The notes beneath the pieces were generated by a model that saw only the letters and a program-made list of their open reading frames with translations, ran no database searches and had not been told where the DNA came from. A stretch of 64,000 nt of DNA, from assembly GCA_023525975.1 (NCBI GenBank), contig CM042022.1:2609001-2673000 (forward strand), given 5' to 3'. Of the stretch, positions 1-9,763 are shown one piece after another (within the stretch, counting starts at the first letter, position 1; each line of letters starts with the position of its first letter). The stretch comes from Smallanthus sonchifolius. Taxonomy: Eukaryota; Streptophyta; Magnoliopsida; Asterales; Asteraceae. The translations under genes were made by a program, and so were the position numbers.

Positions 1-109
1 GCATGTTTATTTCCATATGTCATAGTTATAGATGTTTATTAGAAGGTATTGACAATTTAGTCTCTAAACTCAACATTGATACATAGAATTGGTCACTTTA
101 ACACATCAG

Positions 110-191
110 GTGGACGTGCCGGAGTGGTTATCGGGCATGACTAGAAATCATGTGGGCTATGCCCGCGCAGGTTCGAATCCTGCCGTCCACG
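110..191 (+). tRNA. tRNA-Ser (anticodon AGA), copy 1
   Basis: An 82-nt class II tRNA. The acceptor stem GTGGACG (110-116) pairs with CGTCCAC (184-190), with G191 as discriminator base. The anticodon loop CTAGAAA puts AGA at 143-145 (A34 is normally modified to inosine to read UCU/UCC/UCA). The long variable arm GGGC-TAT-GCCC typical of tRNA-Ser is present, as are the T-stem GCAGG/CCTGC and B-box GGTTCGAATCC. A T-run at 195-200 fits a Pol III terminator. All stems are fully paired, so it is likely functional. Confidence 0.96.
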
Positions 192-469
192 TCCTTTTTT
201 AATTTCCAAACTATTTACAAAACTTTTAAGATTGGTCCTTTAATTATAGGTAAAGTTGCAAAATCAGTCCTCGAGTATCATTTTCACCCTCTTCCAACCT
301 TCTTAAATCATCTATATTTTATAATCATACTCGCAACTCATAAATTCCTTTCCACAAAACATTATATTCCCACCATAACACTTTAGACATTCATATTCTT
401 CCATGTTCATAAGCAACACAAACCAGACTCACAATTCTACTTCAATAGTTCCTGTAAGAAAAGGAATCA
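110..469 (+). repeat. Segmental duplication, copy 1 (tRNA-Ser plus 3' flank)
   Basis: The tRNA and about 280 bases after it match 2678-2936 with substitutions and small indels. Shared blocks include 'gcaaaatcagtcct' and 'tatcattttcac'. The similarity continues well past the RNA gene, so this is a DNA duplication, not a conserved tRNA in unrelated surroundings. No gene is seen in the flank. Confidence 0.8.
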
Positions 470-529
470 TTTTTTTTTCGGATAACCACTGATTTCATAA
501 TCTAACATTAATTTCATATAATATATAAA

Positions 530-680
530 TTCGGGTTATTTGAATTGAATCGAATTGGGGATTTTAGAATTCGAATTCGACTTATTTATTCGAATCGAAT
601 AAGCCAAAAATCGAAAAAAAATTTCGAATTCGGTTCGAATCGAATTTCGGGTTATTCGAAAGGGATTCGAATAATGAACA
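530..680. repeat. Low-complexity ATTCGAAT-rich repeat
   Basis: Repeated ATTCGAAT / GAATCGAAT / TTCGGGTTATT words ending near 'aacacccct'. This resembles dispersed plant repeats that mark insertion debris. The rest of 470-860 is AT-rich with no recognisable gene. Confidence 0.6.
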
Positions 681-862
681 CCCCTATTTAGTATTGCTAG
701 TTACATATTTTATTTATTTAAGCCTTGATATCTCATTAAAATTATAAATTCACATCAAAACAAAAAATGTTTTTATATTTGTGTGTGTGTGTATATATAG
801 TTTTAATTTTTGTATAGCTTCGCGGCGGAAGTTTGGTCTTTTTTTCCCACTGCGCGGCAGTA

Positions 863-1236
863 GTTTGGTTGTTATCGGTTCGGCTCGTCAAAAACCATAA
901 AAGTCGTGCGTTGCGGTAGAGCCGTACGATGAAATTAACGCGTCTAAGAGCGCGTTTGCAAACTTCATCACACGCGTTATGGCGGTGACATTCACGTCGT
1001 TAAATACATAAAAGAAACGTATTGAGCTGAGACAGATCGGTTTTGGAGATAATTTGGTCGTTATCGGTTCGGCTCGTCAAAAACCATAAAAGTTGCACGT
1101 TGCGGCAGAGCGGTACGATGACATCAACGTGGCTAAGGGCGCGTGAACTTTGTTACACACATTGTGGCGGTGACATTCAAGAGGTTAAGTACATAAAATA
1201 AACATATGAAGTTGAGGCGGATCGGTTTTGAAGATT
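863..1236. repeat. Two tandem ~189-bp units of a Helitron-associated repeat
   Basis: Two diverged units start near 863 and 1052, each with 'gttatcggttcggctcgtca' and later 'cataaaa' blocks. The same family recurs at about 55,500-55,690, inside a candidate Helitron. It carries GC-rich words such as 'cgttgcgg', 'gcggtgacatt' and 'acataaaa' in the same order. Probably the 3' portion of a non-autonomous Helitron family; no clear terminus is visible here. Confidence 0.6.
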
Positions 1237-1319
1237 AAAACATAGATAGAAAAAAAGTATTATGTCTCACACATTACGGAATAATATTTTAAAGAAAATG
1301 TAATCTAAACTAAAAAATA

Positions 1320-1649
1320 CCCGTGACGAATTCATTTTGTGCGTTTGCGTTGAATCTTGCGGTGTTTTTGCTCGTTGGGAAGACGTCGGCTTTGACGATG
1401 AATGTTGCGGGTGTGGTGAAGGATTGGTTGCTTATCACGTTTTCGTGGTCTGTGATTAAGGATACGGTGACACCGGTTAATCTGTTTGAGTATAGGGTGG
1501 CTTTCTTGGGTGTTGGTTATTATAATCATGCGAAGTTGCAATCACTTAAGGTTAAAGAGGCTGAGAAGAAGCATGTTGAGGAGGTTGGGAAGCTTTTGGA
1601 GGAGAATAAAGAGGATGACGGGTCAAGAAAGAATGAGTCTAGTTCTTAG
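1320..1649 (+). pseudogene. C-terminal fragment of a plant triose-phosphate/nucleotide-sugar translocator family protein
   Basis: An open frame of about 108 residues resembles the C-terminal end of plant TPT/DMT-type sugar-phosphate or nucleotide-sugar translocators: a hydrophobic segment, then KTSALT.NVAGVVKDW, a second hydrophobic segment ending VAFLGVGYYNHAKLQ, and a charged Lys/Glu tail ending at a stop. Members of the family have about ten membrane helices in ~300-350 residues; only the last two or three are here. An in-frame stop lies at 1311 and I see no splice acceptor or upstream exon, so it looks truncated at about 1320. It lies between the two tRNA copies, beside mobile-element repeats, and may be a captured or relic last exon. 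The exact subfamily is uncertain. Confidence 0.75.
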
Positions 1650-1794
1650 AGTTGATGCACATTTTTTTGTTTTAATGTTTTGATTTCATTTATTTTGATA
1701 TAAATCTTGATTTTACTAAGCAAAAGAAGTTTATTGTGTTTGATATGTGTGTATGTAGTTCATAACTCTATGGCTTGCATAAGCTTGTTCGTAC

Positions 1795-2480
1795 TTCAAA
1801 CATATTAATATCATAAGGCCATCCGGTATACATTTCTCGCACACCACAAGTGGGGCTCGGCGGTGCCATGTTGATCCCGTAGCCCTGCGTCACCGTGTGT
1901 GAAAGAGGCGTTGATTACGAGTAAAGGCAACATAAAGGTAGCCTAAGTGACAAATTCTAACTAAAGGCCAAGCCTATACTCACCCCTAGAAATCCCTAAC
2001 CTTTGTTCAACGTCTCTACGAACTCCTATCACTGATCATGTCTTTGGAGATGTGCAAGTCTATCAAATCATGTCGATTCTTTTCATACCAAGTTAGATTT
2101 TGTCTGCCTCTGCTCCTCTTTCCTTCCATCGTGAGGGTCTCCGTGCTCCTTAGTCCTTACTGGTGCCGTCATATGTCACCTCCGCACATTCCCGAACCAT
2201 CTTAATCTCTCATCCCTTATTTTATCGGAGATACATGCTACCCATAATCCATCTCTAAAAACCTCATTCTTTATCCAATCTAATCTCGTGTGCCCACACA
2301 TCCATCTCAGCATCCTCATATCAGTTGTCTTCAACTTTTGTGCTTGAGTCTTCTTGATTGGCCAACAATCTGTTCCGTACAACATAGCTGAACTGACGCC
2401 CTATAGAATTTCACTTTTAATTTCTTTGAAAACTTTTTGTCACACAAAACACATGTGGTTGCTCTCCACTTACACCACCC
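1795..2480 (-). mobile_element. LINE retrotransposon fragment (C-terminal end of reverse transcriptase ORF)
   Basis: On the minus strand, 2176-2385 encodes MLYG.DCWPIKKTQ, then MRMLRWMCGHTRLD, ISDKIRDERLRWFGNV, a block shared by plant LINE-type polyproteins just after the RT domain. The upstream part (to about 2480) continues the similarity in another frame, and the downstream part (2160 to about 1990) gives R.KEHGDPHDGRKEEQRQTK-like sequence with stops. It is a dead 5'-truncated copy; no poly(A) tail or target duplication could be fixed with confidence. Confidence 0.75.
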
Positions 2481-2677
2481 TACCTGAACAAGGTGGACTA
2501 TATCGCAGTCAATGTCCTCGTCACTCTAACGAAAAACCTAAATACTTAAACTTCCTTTATGAATGTTTTTAAGGTTGAAGATGGTTTACGAGTTTGATGT
2601 GCATATACAAGTTTTTCCAATAACTATTAGACTGTAAAAAGGTATTGAATAAAAGATTAGTAACTTCTATAGATCAA

Positions 2678-2759
2678 GTGGACGTGCCGGAGTGGTTATC
2701 GAGCATGACTAGAAATCATGTGGGCTTTGCCTGCGCAGGTTCGAATCCTGTCGTCCACG
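2678..2759 (+). tRNA. tRNA-Ser (anticodon AGA), copy 2, partly degenerate
   Basis: Same 82-nt gene as at 110-191. The acceptor stem GTGGACG/CGTCCAC is intact, anticodon AGA lies at 2711-2713, and a T-run follows. Compared with copy 1 there is a G-to-A at 2702 that breaks one D-stem pair (CCG against CGA), a wobble in the variable arm (GCCT) and a wobble in the T-stem (CCTGT). It may be weakly functional or a young pseudogene. Confidence 0.88.
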
Positions 2760-2936
2760 TTTTTTGTACTTTTCAAACTATTTAAAAAAATTTCAAGATT
2801 AGTCCCTTAACTATGGTTCAGTTGCAAAATCAGTCCTAAACTATCATTTTCACTCTCTTCCAAACCTTCTCTCATATCATCTGCATTCTATAAATCAACA
2901 TAAACCGGAAACACAATTCATGTAAGAAAAAAACTC
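2678..2936 (+). repeat. Segmental duplication, copy 2 (tRNA-Ser plus 3' flank)
   Basis: Matches 110-469. The shared flank stops about 30 bases before the ancestral 3' end of the PPR pseudogene at 2967. Confidence 0.8.
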
Positions 2937-2966
2937 ATGCTTTCAATCTATTCATCTCTACAAAAC

Positions 2967-3948
2967 TTATACTTGCTCGATAACATCGTCGATCTTCACC
3001 GACTTCATTTCTGATCCCAAAAACCACGCCATTCAATAAATCTCATCTGTCCGTGGATGGGATGTATCATCCGACGAAAAAGCATGCAGCCGCTCATCAA
3101 CATTATGAACATCAACCCAACTAAACCCAACAACAACATTATGAACATCAACCCAACTAAACCCAACAACTTTCTTCACATTGTTCTCCCTCATCCCTTT
3201 TCTTATTCTAGCAACTTCATCCCAATCCGCTCTTTCTGCATACAAATTCGACATCAACACATACGAACCCGATTCTCTAGGCTCCATTTTCAACAAAGCA
3301 TCTGAAACCTGTTTCCCCATTTCCATATTCCCATGAACTTTACATGATCCTAACAAGCTTTGCAACACTGGGAGCCCAACCCGGCCCGGGATATGGGCCA
3401 AAAACTCTTCTGCCTCTTTTAACCGCCCAGCCCGCCCATACATGTCAACCATACAAGAATAATGCTCTGGGGTTGGCTCGATTTTGTAAAGTTTGACCAT
3501 TGACTCGAACACCTCTGTCCCCTTCTCCACCATTCCTTTCCTTCCACATGCGGTTAAGACAGATAAAAAGGTTATGGAATCAGGTTCAAAAGATTGGGTT
3601 TTTATGTCTTCATATAACTTCATGACAGATTCATAATCTACGTGTCTTGAATGAGCTGATATGATCGCGGTCCAAGTAACTTGGTTCTTATTCTTGATTT
3701 CATTAAACACTTTACGAGATTCGTTTATGCTTCCACGCTTTGCATACATATCAAGAAGTGCTCCCGAAACAATAGGATTGTTATTCAAGCCGAGTTTAAA
3801 TAAATAAGAGTGGCACCATTGACCATATGTTAACGAGATAGATTCAGAAGACGCGATTGCACTTAACACACTCCCAAATGTGTAGTCATTTGGTTTGGAC
3901 TCCATGATTGTGAAGGAGAATGTTTTCAAAGCTTCTTGAAACATTTTG
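2967..3948 (-). pseudogene. PPR protein (At4g32430-like), C-terminal half
   Basis: C-terminal half of a PLS/E-class pentatricopeptide repeat protein, a family that normally acts on organelle RNA. The frame from 3944 begins MFQEALKTF and runs through PPR motifs (YTFGSVLSAIA, LLDMYAKRG, VTWTAIISAHSRH, PDSITFLSVLTACGRKGMVEKG, HYSCMVDMYGRAGRLKEAEEF) into the E domain (LQSLLGSCKVHGN, SGSYVLMSNLYAE, GFSWVDV). The order and wording recall Arabidopsis At4g32430 from memory. Lesions: 36 bp are tandemly duplicated (VVGFSWVDVHNV twice, about 3105-3170), and a TGA at 3033-3035 replaces what was probably an Arg codon. Past it the frame stays open to an older stop at 2967-2969. The 5' side ends at a retrotransposon, with the N-terminal half at 9764. 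Confidence 0.9.
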
Positions 3949-5426
3949 TGTCACACCCCGCCCCAGGCACCCCCTGGACGCGTGCGACCACGATTGGTAT
4001 CACACTTGAACTTGATTTCAGAGTTTTTATAAATACAGCGGAAGTCTTTTTCAAAAAGGATCGTTTCAACATTCTTTCTTTCAACCTCAAGGGTTGTATT
4101 TATAAATATCAAAACTCAGTTGAAAGACAAAAGTTTTATATTTACTTTATAAGCATAGGGATTTAAATACCCTTTTCATTTTGATTACAAATCAGTGTTT
4201 GAAATCAAATACATTTATAGCCACTGGAAATAGTACTACCCAGGGTTGATCAATCCCCTGGTTCTATCTCCCTTTTCTTTTCTTTAGGATTTTCTACACA
4301 CGAGGCCTGAGAATCCAACGTGTAAATCTATCATTTTCATAGGTCAGATCTGATGTCTGCCTCTCACATTTGGGTCAGATCTGATGTCTGCCCATACCCC
4401 TTTCTTATTTCAGTTTATTCATTTCCTGAAAACATTTTGAAAATAAAACGTCAGCGCGAACGCCGGTGAATACAATTATCTTGACATTTAAAAATCATTT
4501 GGCACAAACAAGTATTAATTTCATAATCACAACTTTATGTTCAATCCACACATTCAGCAGGCCCGTCCTGTTCAATCGCACCATAGTATACACTGGCGTC
4601 ATGTCTTATAACAGTGGATAAGTTTGCCTCCGAAGTTGTTATAAGACAAGCACCAACCGCAATCCGGGAATTTCACCCGAGACCCATGTATCCCTTGCAA
4701 GTTTTACGCATACCTATGGCCTAAATGCTTTGTTCGTAGAAGAACGTTAACCATTATTCCCTTAACCTTTATTTGGCCATTTTTTGTAAATAAAATGTTT
4801 AACACAAGTTTTCAGAGAGATAAAGTATTCACCTTGATTATAGGAATGAGCCTCTAAGTCGAAAGCTTATAGACTATCTTTTTAACTTGGTTTCTCTAGC
4901 GTACCAGCACCAAACTAAGGAAACGAACTCGACCATCTATTTATAGGGCAAGTTCTGAGACCGTGACAGATCGTTACGGGTGGTAACGGTCCGTCACCAA
5001 ACTAAGGTTCGCGAGTCATCAGACACGTGTTGCCCTCTGGTCAATTTGGGTCGTGGCGGACTGTTACCATGCGTGACGGTCCGTTACAGAGTGATACGTG
5101 GCGCACCAGGGTGAATCTGGGTCCGTGACGGACCGTTACCAGGTGTGACAATCCGTTATAGGGTTTCCACGCGTCAGATTTTGAAGATGAGTCACTGGAC
5201 ACGTGGCAAGCTATCAGGGTTCGCGTGCCCAGCCGTAACGGACCGTTACCGTCCGTGACGGTCTGTTATCGTCTTGTGATGGTCCGTTACCGTCTGTGAC
5301 AGTCCGTTACCGTTGAATTTTCAAGATTTCTAATTTTTTATCCTTGATCTATAGATTATTTACACTTATAGTCCTTGTGGTTTGTACCTTAGCCAAATCT
5401 TAGACATTTTTGTGGTAGGTGTTACA
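3949..5426 (-). repeat. 3' LTR of the gypsy element (1,478 bp)
   Basis: Read on the minus strand it starts TGTAACACC at 5426 and ends GGTGTGACA at 3949. Positions about 4925-5426 align with 9250-9763. It holds a direct repeat of 'gtcagatctgatgtctgcc' (about 4343-4393) and many copies of the palindrome GTAACGG-A-CCGTTAC and variants (about 4965-5315). Confidence 0.9.
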
Positions 5427-5438
5427 TCCTCCCCAACT
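5427..5438 (-). other. Polypurine tract of the gypsy element
   Basis: The minus strand reads AGTTGGGGAGGA directly before TGTAACACC of the 3' LTR. Position and purine run are as expected for plus-strand priming. Confidence 0.85.
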
Positions 5439-5460
5439 TGTTTTAATCTCGTCCTCAAGA

Positions 5461-8400
5461 TTATTCGAACAAGTGAGGATATTTCTTTTTCATTTCAGAC
5501 TCCAGTTCCCACGTGTACTCAGATCCACGTCTGGAGTTCCATTTTACTTTCACGATCATTAATTTCTTTCTTTTCAATCTCTTTTCTTGTCTGTCCTCGA
5601 TTTGCAAAGGTTGTTCCATGAATCTTAATTTTTCATCTACCTCTACATCTTGTAGGGGCATTACCAGAGATTCATCTACCAAACACTTGCGTAGATTTGA
5701 CACATGGAATACATCGTGTACTCCATTCATTTCTTCTGGCAATTTGAGTTGATAGGCCACAAGCCCAATTCTTTTCAAGATTTTGAACGGTCCTATGAAT
5801 CTAGGACTTAATTTTTCTTTCTTCCCAAATCTTACAACGCCTTTCCATGGTGAAACTTTCAACAAAACGTTATCACCTACGTTGAATTCTAACGGCTTTC
5901 ATCTCTTATCATTATAACTCTTTTGACGATCACGGGCCGCTTTCAATCTATCTTTTATTTAAGTAACTTTCTCAGTAGTTTCCATGACTATTTCAGGTCC
6001 GGATAACTGATTTTCTCCTGTTTCGGACCAACAGATTGGAGTTCGACATTTACGACCGTATAAGGCTTCAAAAGGAGCGGCCTGTATACTCGTATGATAG
6101 CTATTATTGTAGGAGAATTCCATTAGAGGTAAGTGGTCATCCTAGCTTCCTTCAAGATCAATAACACAAGCCCTTAACATGTCTTCAAGGGTTTGAATGG
6201 TTCTTTCACTTTGCCCGTCCGTTTTAGGATGGTAGACAGTGCTAAGATTCAATTTTGTACCTAGAGCTTTTTGAAAACTTTTCCAGAATCGAGAAGTAAA
6301 TCTACTATCTCTATCTAACACGATGGATAGTGGCACACCATGTAATGATACAATTTCGTTAACGTATAACTGTGCCAACTTATCCAAGTTGAACGTTTCT
6401 TTCATGGGAAGAAAATGAGCAGATTTAGTAAGTCTGTCAACAATAACCCAGATTGTATCATTCCCACGACTGGTTCGGGGAAGTTTAGTAATGAAATCCA
6501 TGGTTATCGTTTCCTATTTCTAGACAGGAATTTCAAGTTGCTGTAACAAGCCAGAAGGCTTTTGGTGTTCATCTTTAACTTGGGAACATGTTAAACATTT
6601 TGTAACATAGATAGCGATATGTTTCTTCATTCATATCCACCAATAATTGGCTTTTAGGTTTTTGTACATTTTATCACTTCCAGGATGCATGATGTATTTA
6701 GATTTATGGGCTTCTTCAAGAATTTCTTCACGTATGTTTCCATAGATAGGAACCCAAATTCTTTTTATTCATTCTAAGAATTCCATTATTACTCTTGATC
6801 AATTGGTCGATCATTCCTCCCAATCCTTCCTTCTTAAGGTTGGGTTCTTGCAAAGTAAGTTTCTGAGATTCTTTAATACGAGTGATAAGATCGATTTGGA
6901 GATCGAGTCTTAAAGCACGAACTCGTTTAGGTTTCTCATGTTCCTTTCTACTCAAGGCGTCAACTACAACATTAGCTTTGCCTTCATGATAACAGATTTC
7001 GCAATCGTAATCATTTAGGACTTTCATCCAACGTCTTTGCCTCATATTCAGTTTTTTCTGACTGAATATGTACTTTAGGCTTTTATGATCAGTGAATACG
7101 GTAAATTTGACTCCATATATATAGTGCCTCCATAATTTCAATGCGAAGATTATGGCGCCCAATTCTAAATCATGAGTCATATAATTCTTTTCATGAGTTT
7201 TCAATTGACGGGAAGCATAAGCAATAACTTTGCTTCCTTGCATTAACACACAACCAAAGCCGGTGTGTGAAGCATCACAGTATACTGAAAAGCCTTCGTT
7301 TCCATCTGGCAAGGCCGGTATGGGTGCTTGTGTCAGTTTCTGTTTCAGAGTTTCAAAAGCTTCAGATTGTTTAGGACCCCATTCATACTTAACTGATTTG
7401 CGAGTCAGAGAAGTTAATGGAACAGCAATTCGGGATAAATCTTCGATAGTAACAAGCCAAACCAAGGAAACTACGGATTTTTGTTGGAGTCTTTGGGATT
7501 TCCCATTTGGATATAGCCTCAATTTTAACCGAGTCAACTTGGATGCCATCAGCGTTAATGACATACCCAAGGAATTGAACTTTTGATAACCAGAACTCAC
7601 ATTTTGGGAATTTAGCATAAAGTTTTTCGTTTCTCAAGAGTTCAAGCAAGATTTTCAAATGATTAGCATGATCTTCGTTACTCTTGAAATAAATAAGGAT
7701 ATCGCCAATGAATACGATAATGAATTTGTCCAAGTAAGGTTTGCAAACTCGATTCATCATATCCATGAAAGCTGCTGGTGCATTAGTAAGTCCAAACGGC
7801 ATTACCGTGAACTCATAATGACCATACCAAGTTCTAAAGGCAGTTTTGGGAATATCTTCTTCCTGAACTTTCAATTGATGATAGCCAGAATGAAGATCGA
7901 TTTTTGAAAAACATTGAGCTCCCTGGAGTTGATCAAATAGATCATCTATTCTGGGAAGTGGATAACGGTTCTTAATCGTGACTTTATTCAGTTCATGATA
8001 GTCGATACACATGCGCATCGAGCCGTCTTTCTTTTTAACGAACAAGACCGGAGCTCCCCAAGGCGACGAGCTTGGTCTTATGAATCCTTTTTCGAGCAAT
8101 TCATCCAACTGTTTCTTTAATTTTGCCATCTCCGTCGGAGCTGATATGTATGTGCTTTGGCGATTGGTGTCGTACCGGGTACTAAATTAATTCTGAATTC
8201 CACTTCTCTTTCAGGTGGAATTCTAGGCAGTTCATTGGGAAAAACATCAGGAAACTCAGCTATAACCGACACATCTTCGATCTTCTTTCCAGTGTCGGTG
8301 GTTACAGATACGAGGTATGCTAAGCATCCTTTTCGTAAATACTTTGTGGCTTTTAACATGGAAATTATTCCAACAGAGTTGGATAATTTATCGCCATGTA

Positions 8401-8764
8401 TAGTCAATATATTGCCTTTTGAACGAAGTTCTATAGCTTTCTTATCACACAGGATACGGGCTTGGTTAGAGGCTAACCAATCCATTCCTAGGACAATGTC
8501 AAAACCTGCCAAAGTCATTGGCAACAGTTGTGTAGGAATAGCATGTCCTGATAGTGTGATATTACAATCGTTTAGGATTTCAGAGATTTTACCTAGGTCA
8601 CCGTTGGCAGTCTCTACCACGTATTTCTTGTCTAATTTAGCTAGAGTTTTATTTAACAGTCTACAGAATCTATGATCTATAAAACTTTGGTTTGCACCAG
8701 AGTCAAACAAAACTCGAGCGCAAATATCATTGACAAGAAATGTTCCCGTAATGACATTGGGCAT
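5461..8764 (-). pseudogene. gag-pol remnant: PR, RT, RNase H, integrase, chromodomain (broken)
   Basis: Protease lies at 8764-8150 with the DSGA active-site motif. RT lies at about 8140-7440, but the catalytic pair of the 'VFIDD' box reads VFIGD: the first Asp is Gly (near 7705), so it could not polymerise. RNase H lies at about 7420-6930 with its Asp/Glu residues (YCDASHTG, DLELGA, TDHKSL, VDALSR). The integrase core lies at 6501-6142 (IVDRLTKSAHF, VLDRDSRF, QSERTIQTLED). The chromodomain lies at about 5560-5465 (VKWNSRRGSEYTWE). Frames change at about 8145 (PR to RT) and 7435 (RT to RNase H). Stops include 6142-6144 and two more before 5865; each fits a C-to-T or G-to-A change (Trp, Gln, Arg codons to stop). 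Non-functional. Confidence 0.92.
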
Positions 8765-8879
8765 ATCTGCTGCTTCATGAGTATGGAGAACGAATGCTCG
8801 CGCATTCTTCTTTACTCCATCTGCAGGTTTTGGACCAGTCCCGTCAGGTTTCTTTAGCTTGGGACAATTGATTTTTATG

Positions 8880-9030
8880 GGCAGGTTTCACCACACTCAA
8901 AACAAGTGATTTGCTTTTTCTTGAAACAATTCTCTGCTTTGTGACCGGACATCTTGCAAAAGTTGTAGAAAAGTCCAGCACGGCATTGTCCTAAGTGCCT
9001 TTTTCTGCACTTAGGACAATCCGGAATGGA
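8880..9030 (-). other. gag zinc-knuckle remnant
   Basis: Minus-strand translation shows Cys/His spacing of nucleocapsid knuckles (C.K..HLRQCRAGLFYNFCK-like and C.K.G.E.C-like segments). It is all that is left of gag. From about 9030 to 9240 I recognise nothing until LTR similarity begins. Confidence 0.6.
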
Positions 9031-9239
9031 AGAGTTGTTGTTTCGGGAAGTAAAATTAGATTTCTTTGATTCATTTGGGCCTTTCCCATATTCCTTCTTC
9101 TTTCCTTCCTCTTGATTTCTAATCGAGCGTTTCTTGCTTAACCGGGCACTACGAAGAGCGGGAATCGAACTGGGATCGTTGGGAGTGAAGTAGATGGTCT
9201 CTGGAATAAGAGATGGAAGAGAGAGTTGATGTTGGTGTG

Positions 9240-9763
9240 AAGAATGGGAATGAACTCAACCATCTATTTATAAGGCAAGTTCTGAAACCGTGACGGACCG
9301 TTACGGGTGGTGACGGTCCGTCACCAAACTAAGGTTCGCGAATCATCAGACACATGTTGCCCTCTGGTCAATTTGGGTCGTGACAGACCGTTACCATGCG
9401 TGACGGTCCGTTACGGAGTGATACGTGGCGCACCAGGGTGAATCTGGGTCCGTGACGGACCATTACCAGGTGTGACGGAACGTTATAGGGTTTCCACGCG
9501 TCAGATTTTGAAGATGAGTCACTGGACACGTGGCAAGCAATCAGGGTTCGCGTGCCCAGCCCGTAACGGACCGTTACCGTCCGTGACGGTCCGTTACCGT
9601 CTTGTGACGGTCCGTTACCGTCTGTGACGGTCCGTTACCGTCTGTGACGGTCCGTTACCGTCTGTGACGGTCCGTTACCATTGAATTTTCAAGATTTCTA
9701 ATTTTTGATCCTTGATCTATAGATTATTTACACTTCATTATCATTTTTGTGGCAGGTGTTACA
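9240..9763 (-). repeat. Truncated 5' LTR of the gypsy element
   Basis: Aligns with 4925-5426. The GT(A/G)ACGG/CCGTTAC array is expanded here: five ~20-bp units at about 9570-9680, against three in the 3' LTR. Many differences between the LTRs are C/T or G/A transitions. Confidence 0.88.

Larger units (their letters stand above)
3949..9763 (-). mobile_element. Decayed Ty3/gypsy chromovirus inserted in the PPR gene
   Basis: A 5.8-kb LTR retrotransposon on the minus strand. Order in transcription: partial 5' LTR (9763 down to about 9240), gag zinc knuckles (about 9030-8880), protease, reverse transcriptase, RNase H, integrase, chromodomain, polypurine tract (5427-5438), 3' LTR (5426-3949). The PR-RT-RH-IN order plus chromodomain defines the chromovirus branch. 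Both outer ends are TG...CA on the plus strand. The 5-bp target duplication is TTTTG (3944-3948) against TCTTG (9764-9768), one mismatch. Most of gag, the primer site and about 0.95 kb of the 5' LTR are missing between roughly 9240 and 9030, so this is a defective copy with an internal deletion. Confidence 0.93.

Noticed and set aside
7230..8675. Plus-strand open frames across the pol region
   Set aside because: They are antisense shadows of the protease, RT and RNase H frames.
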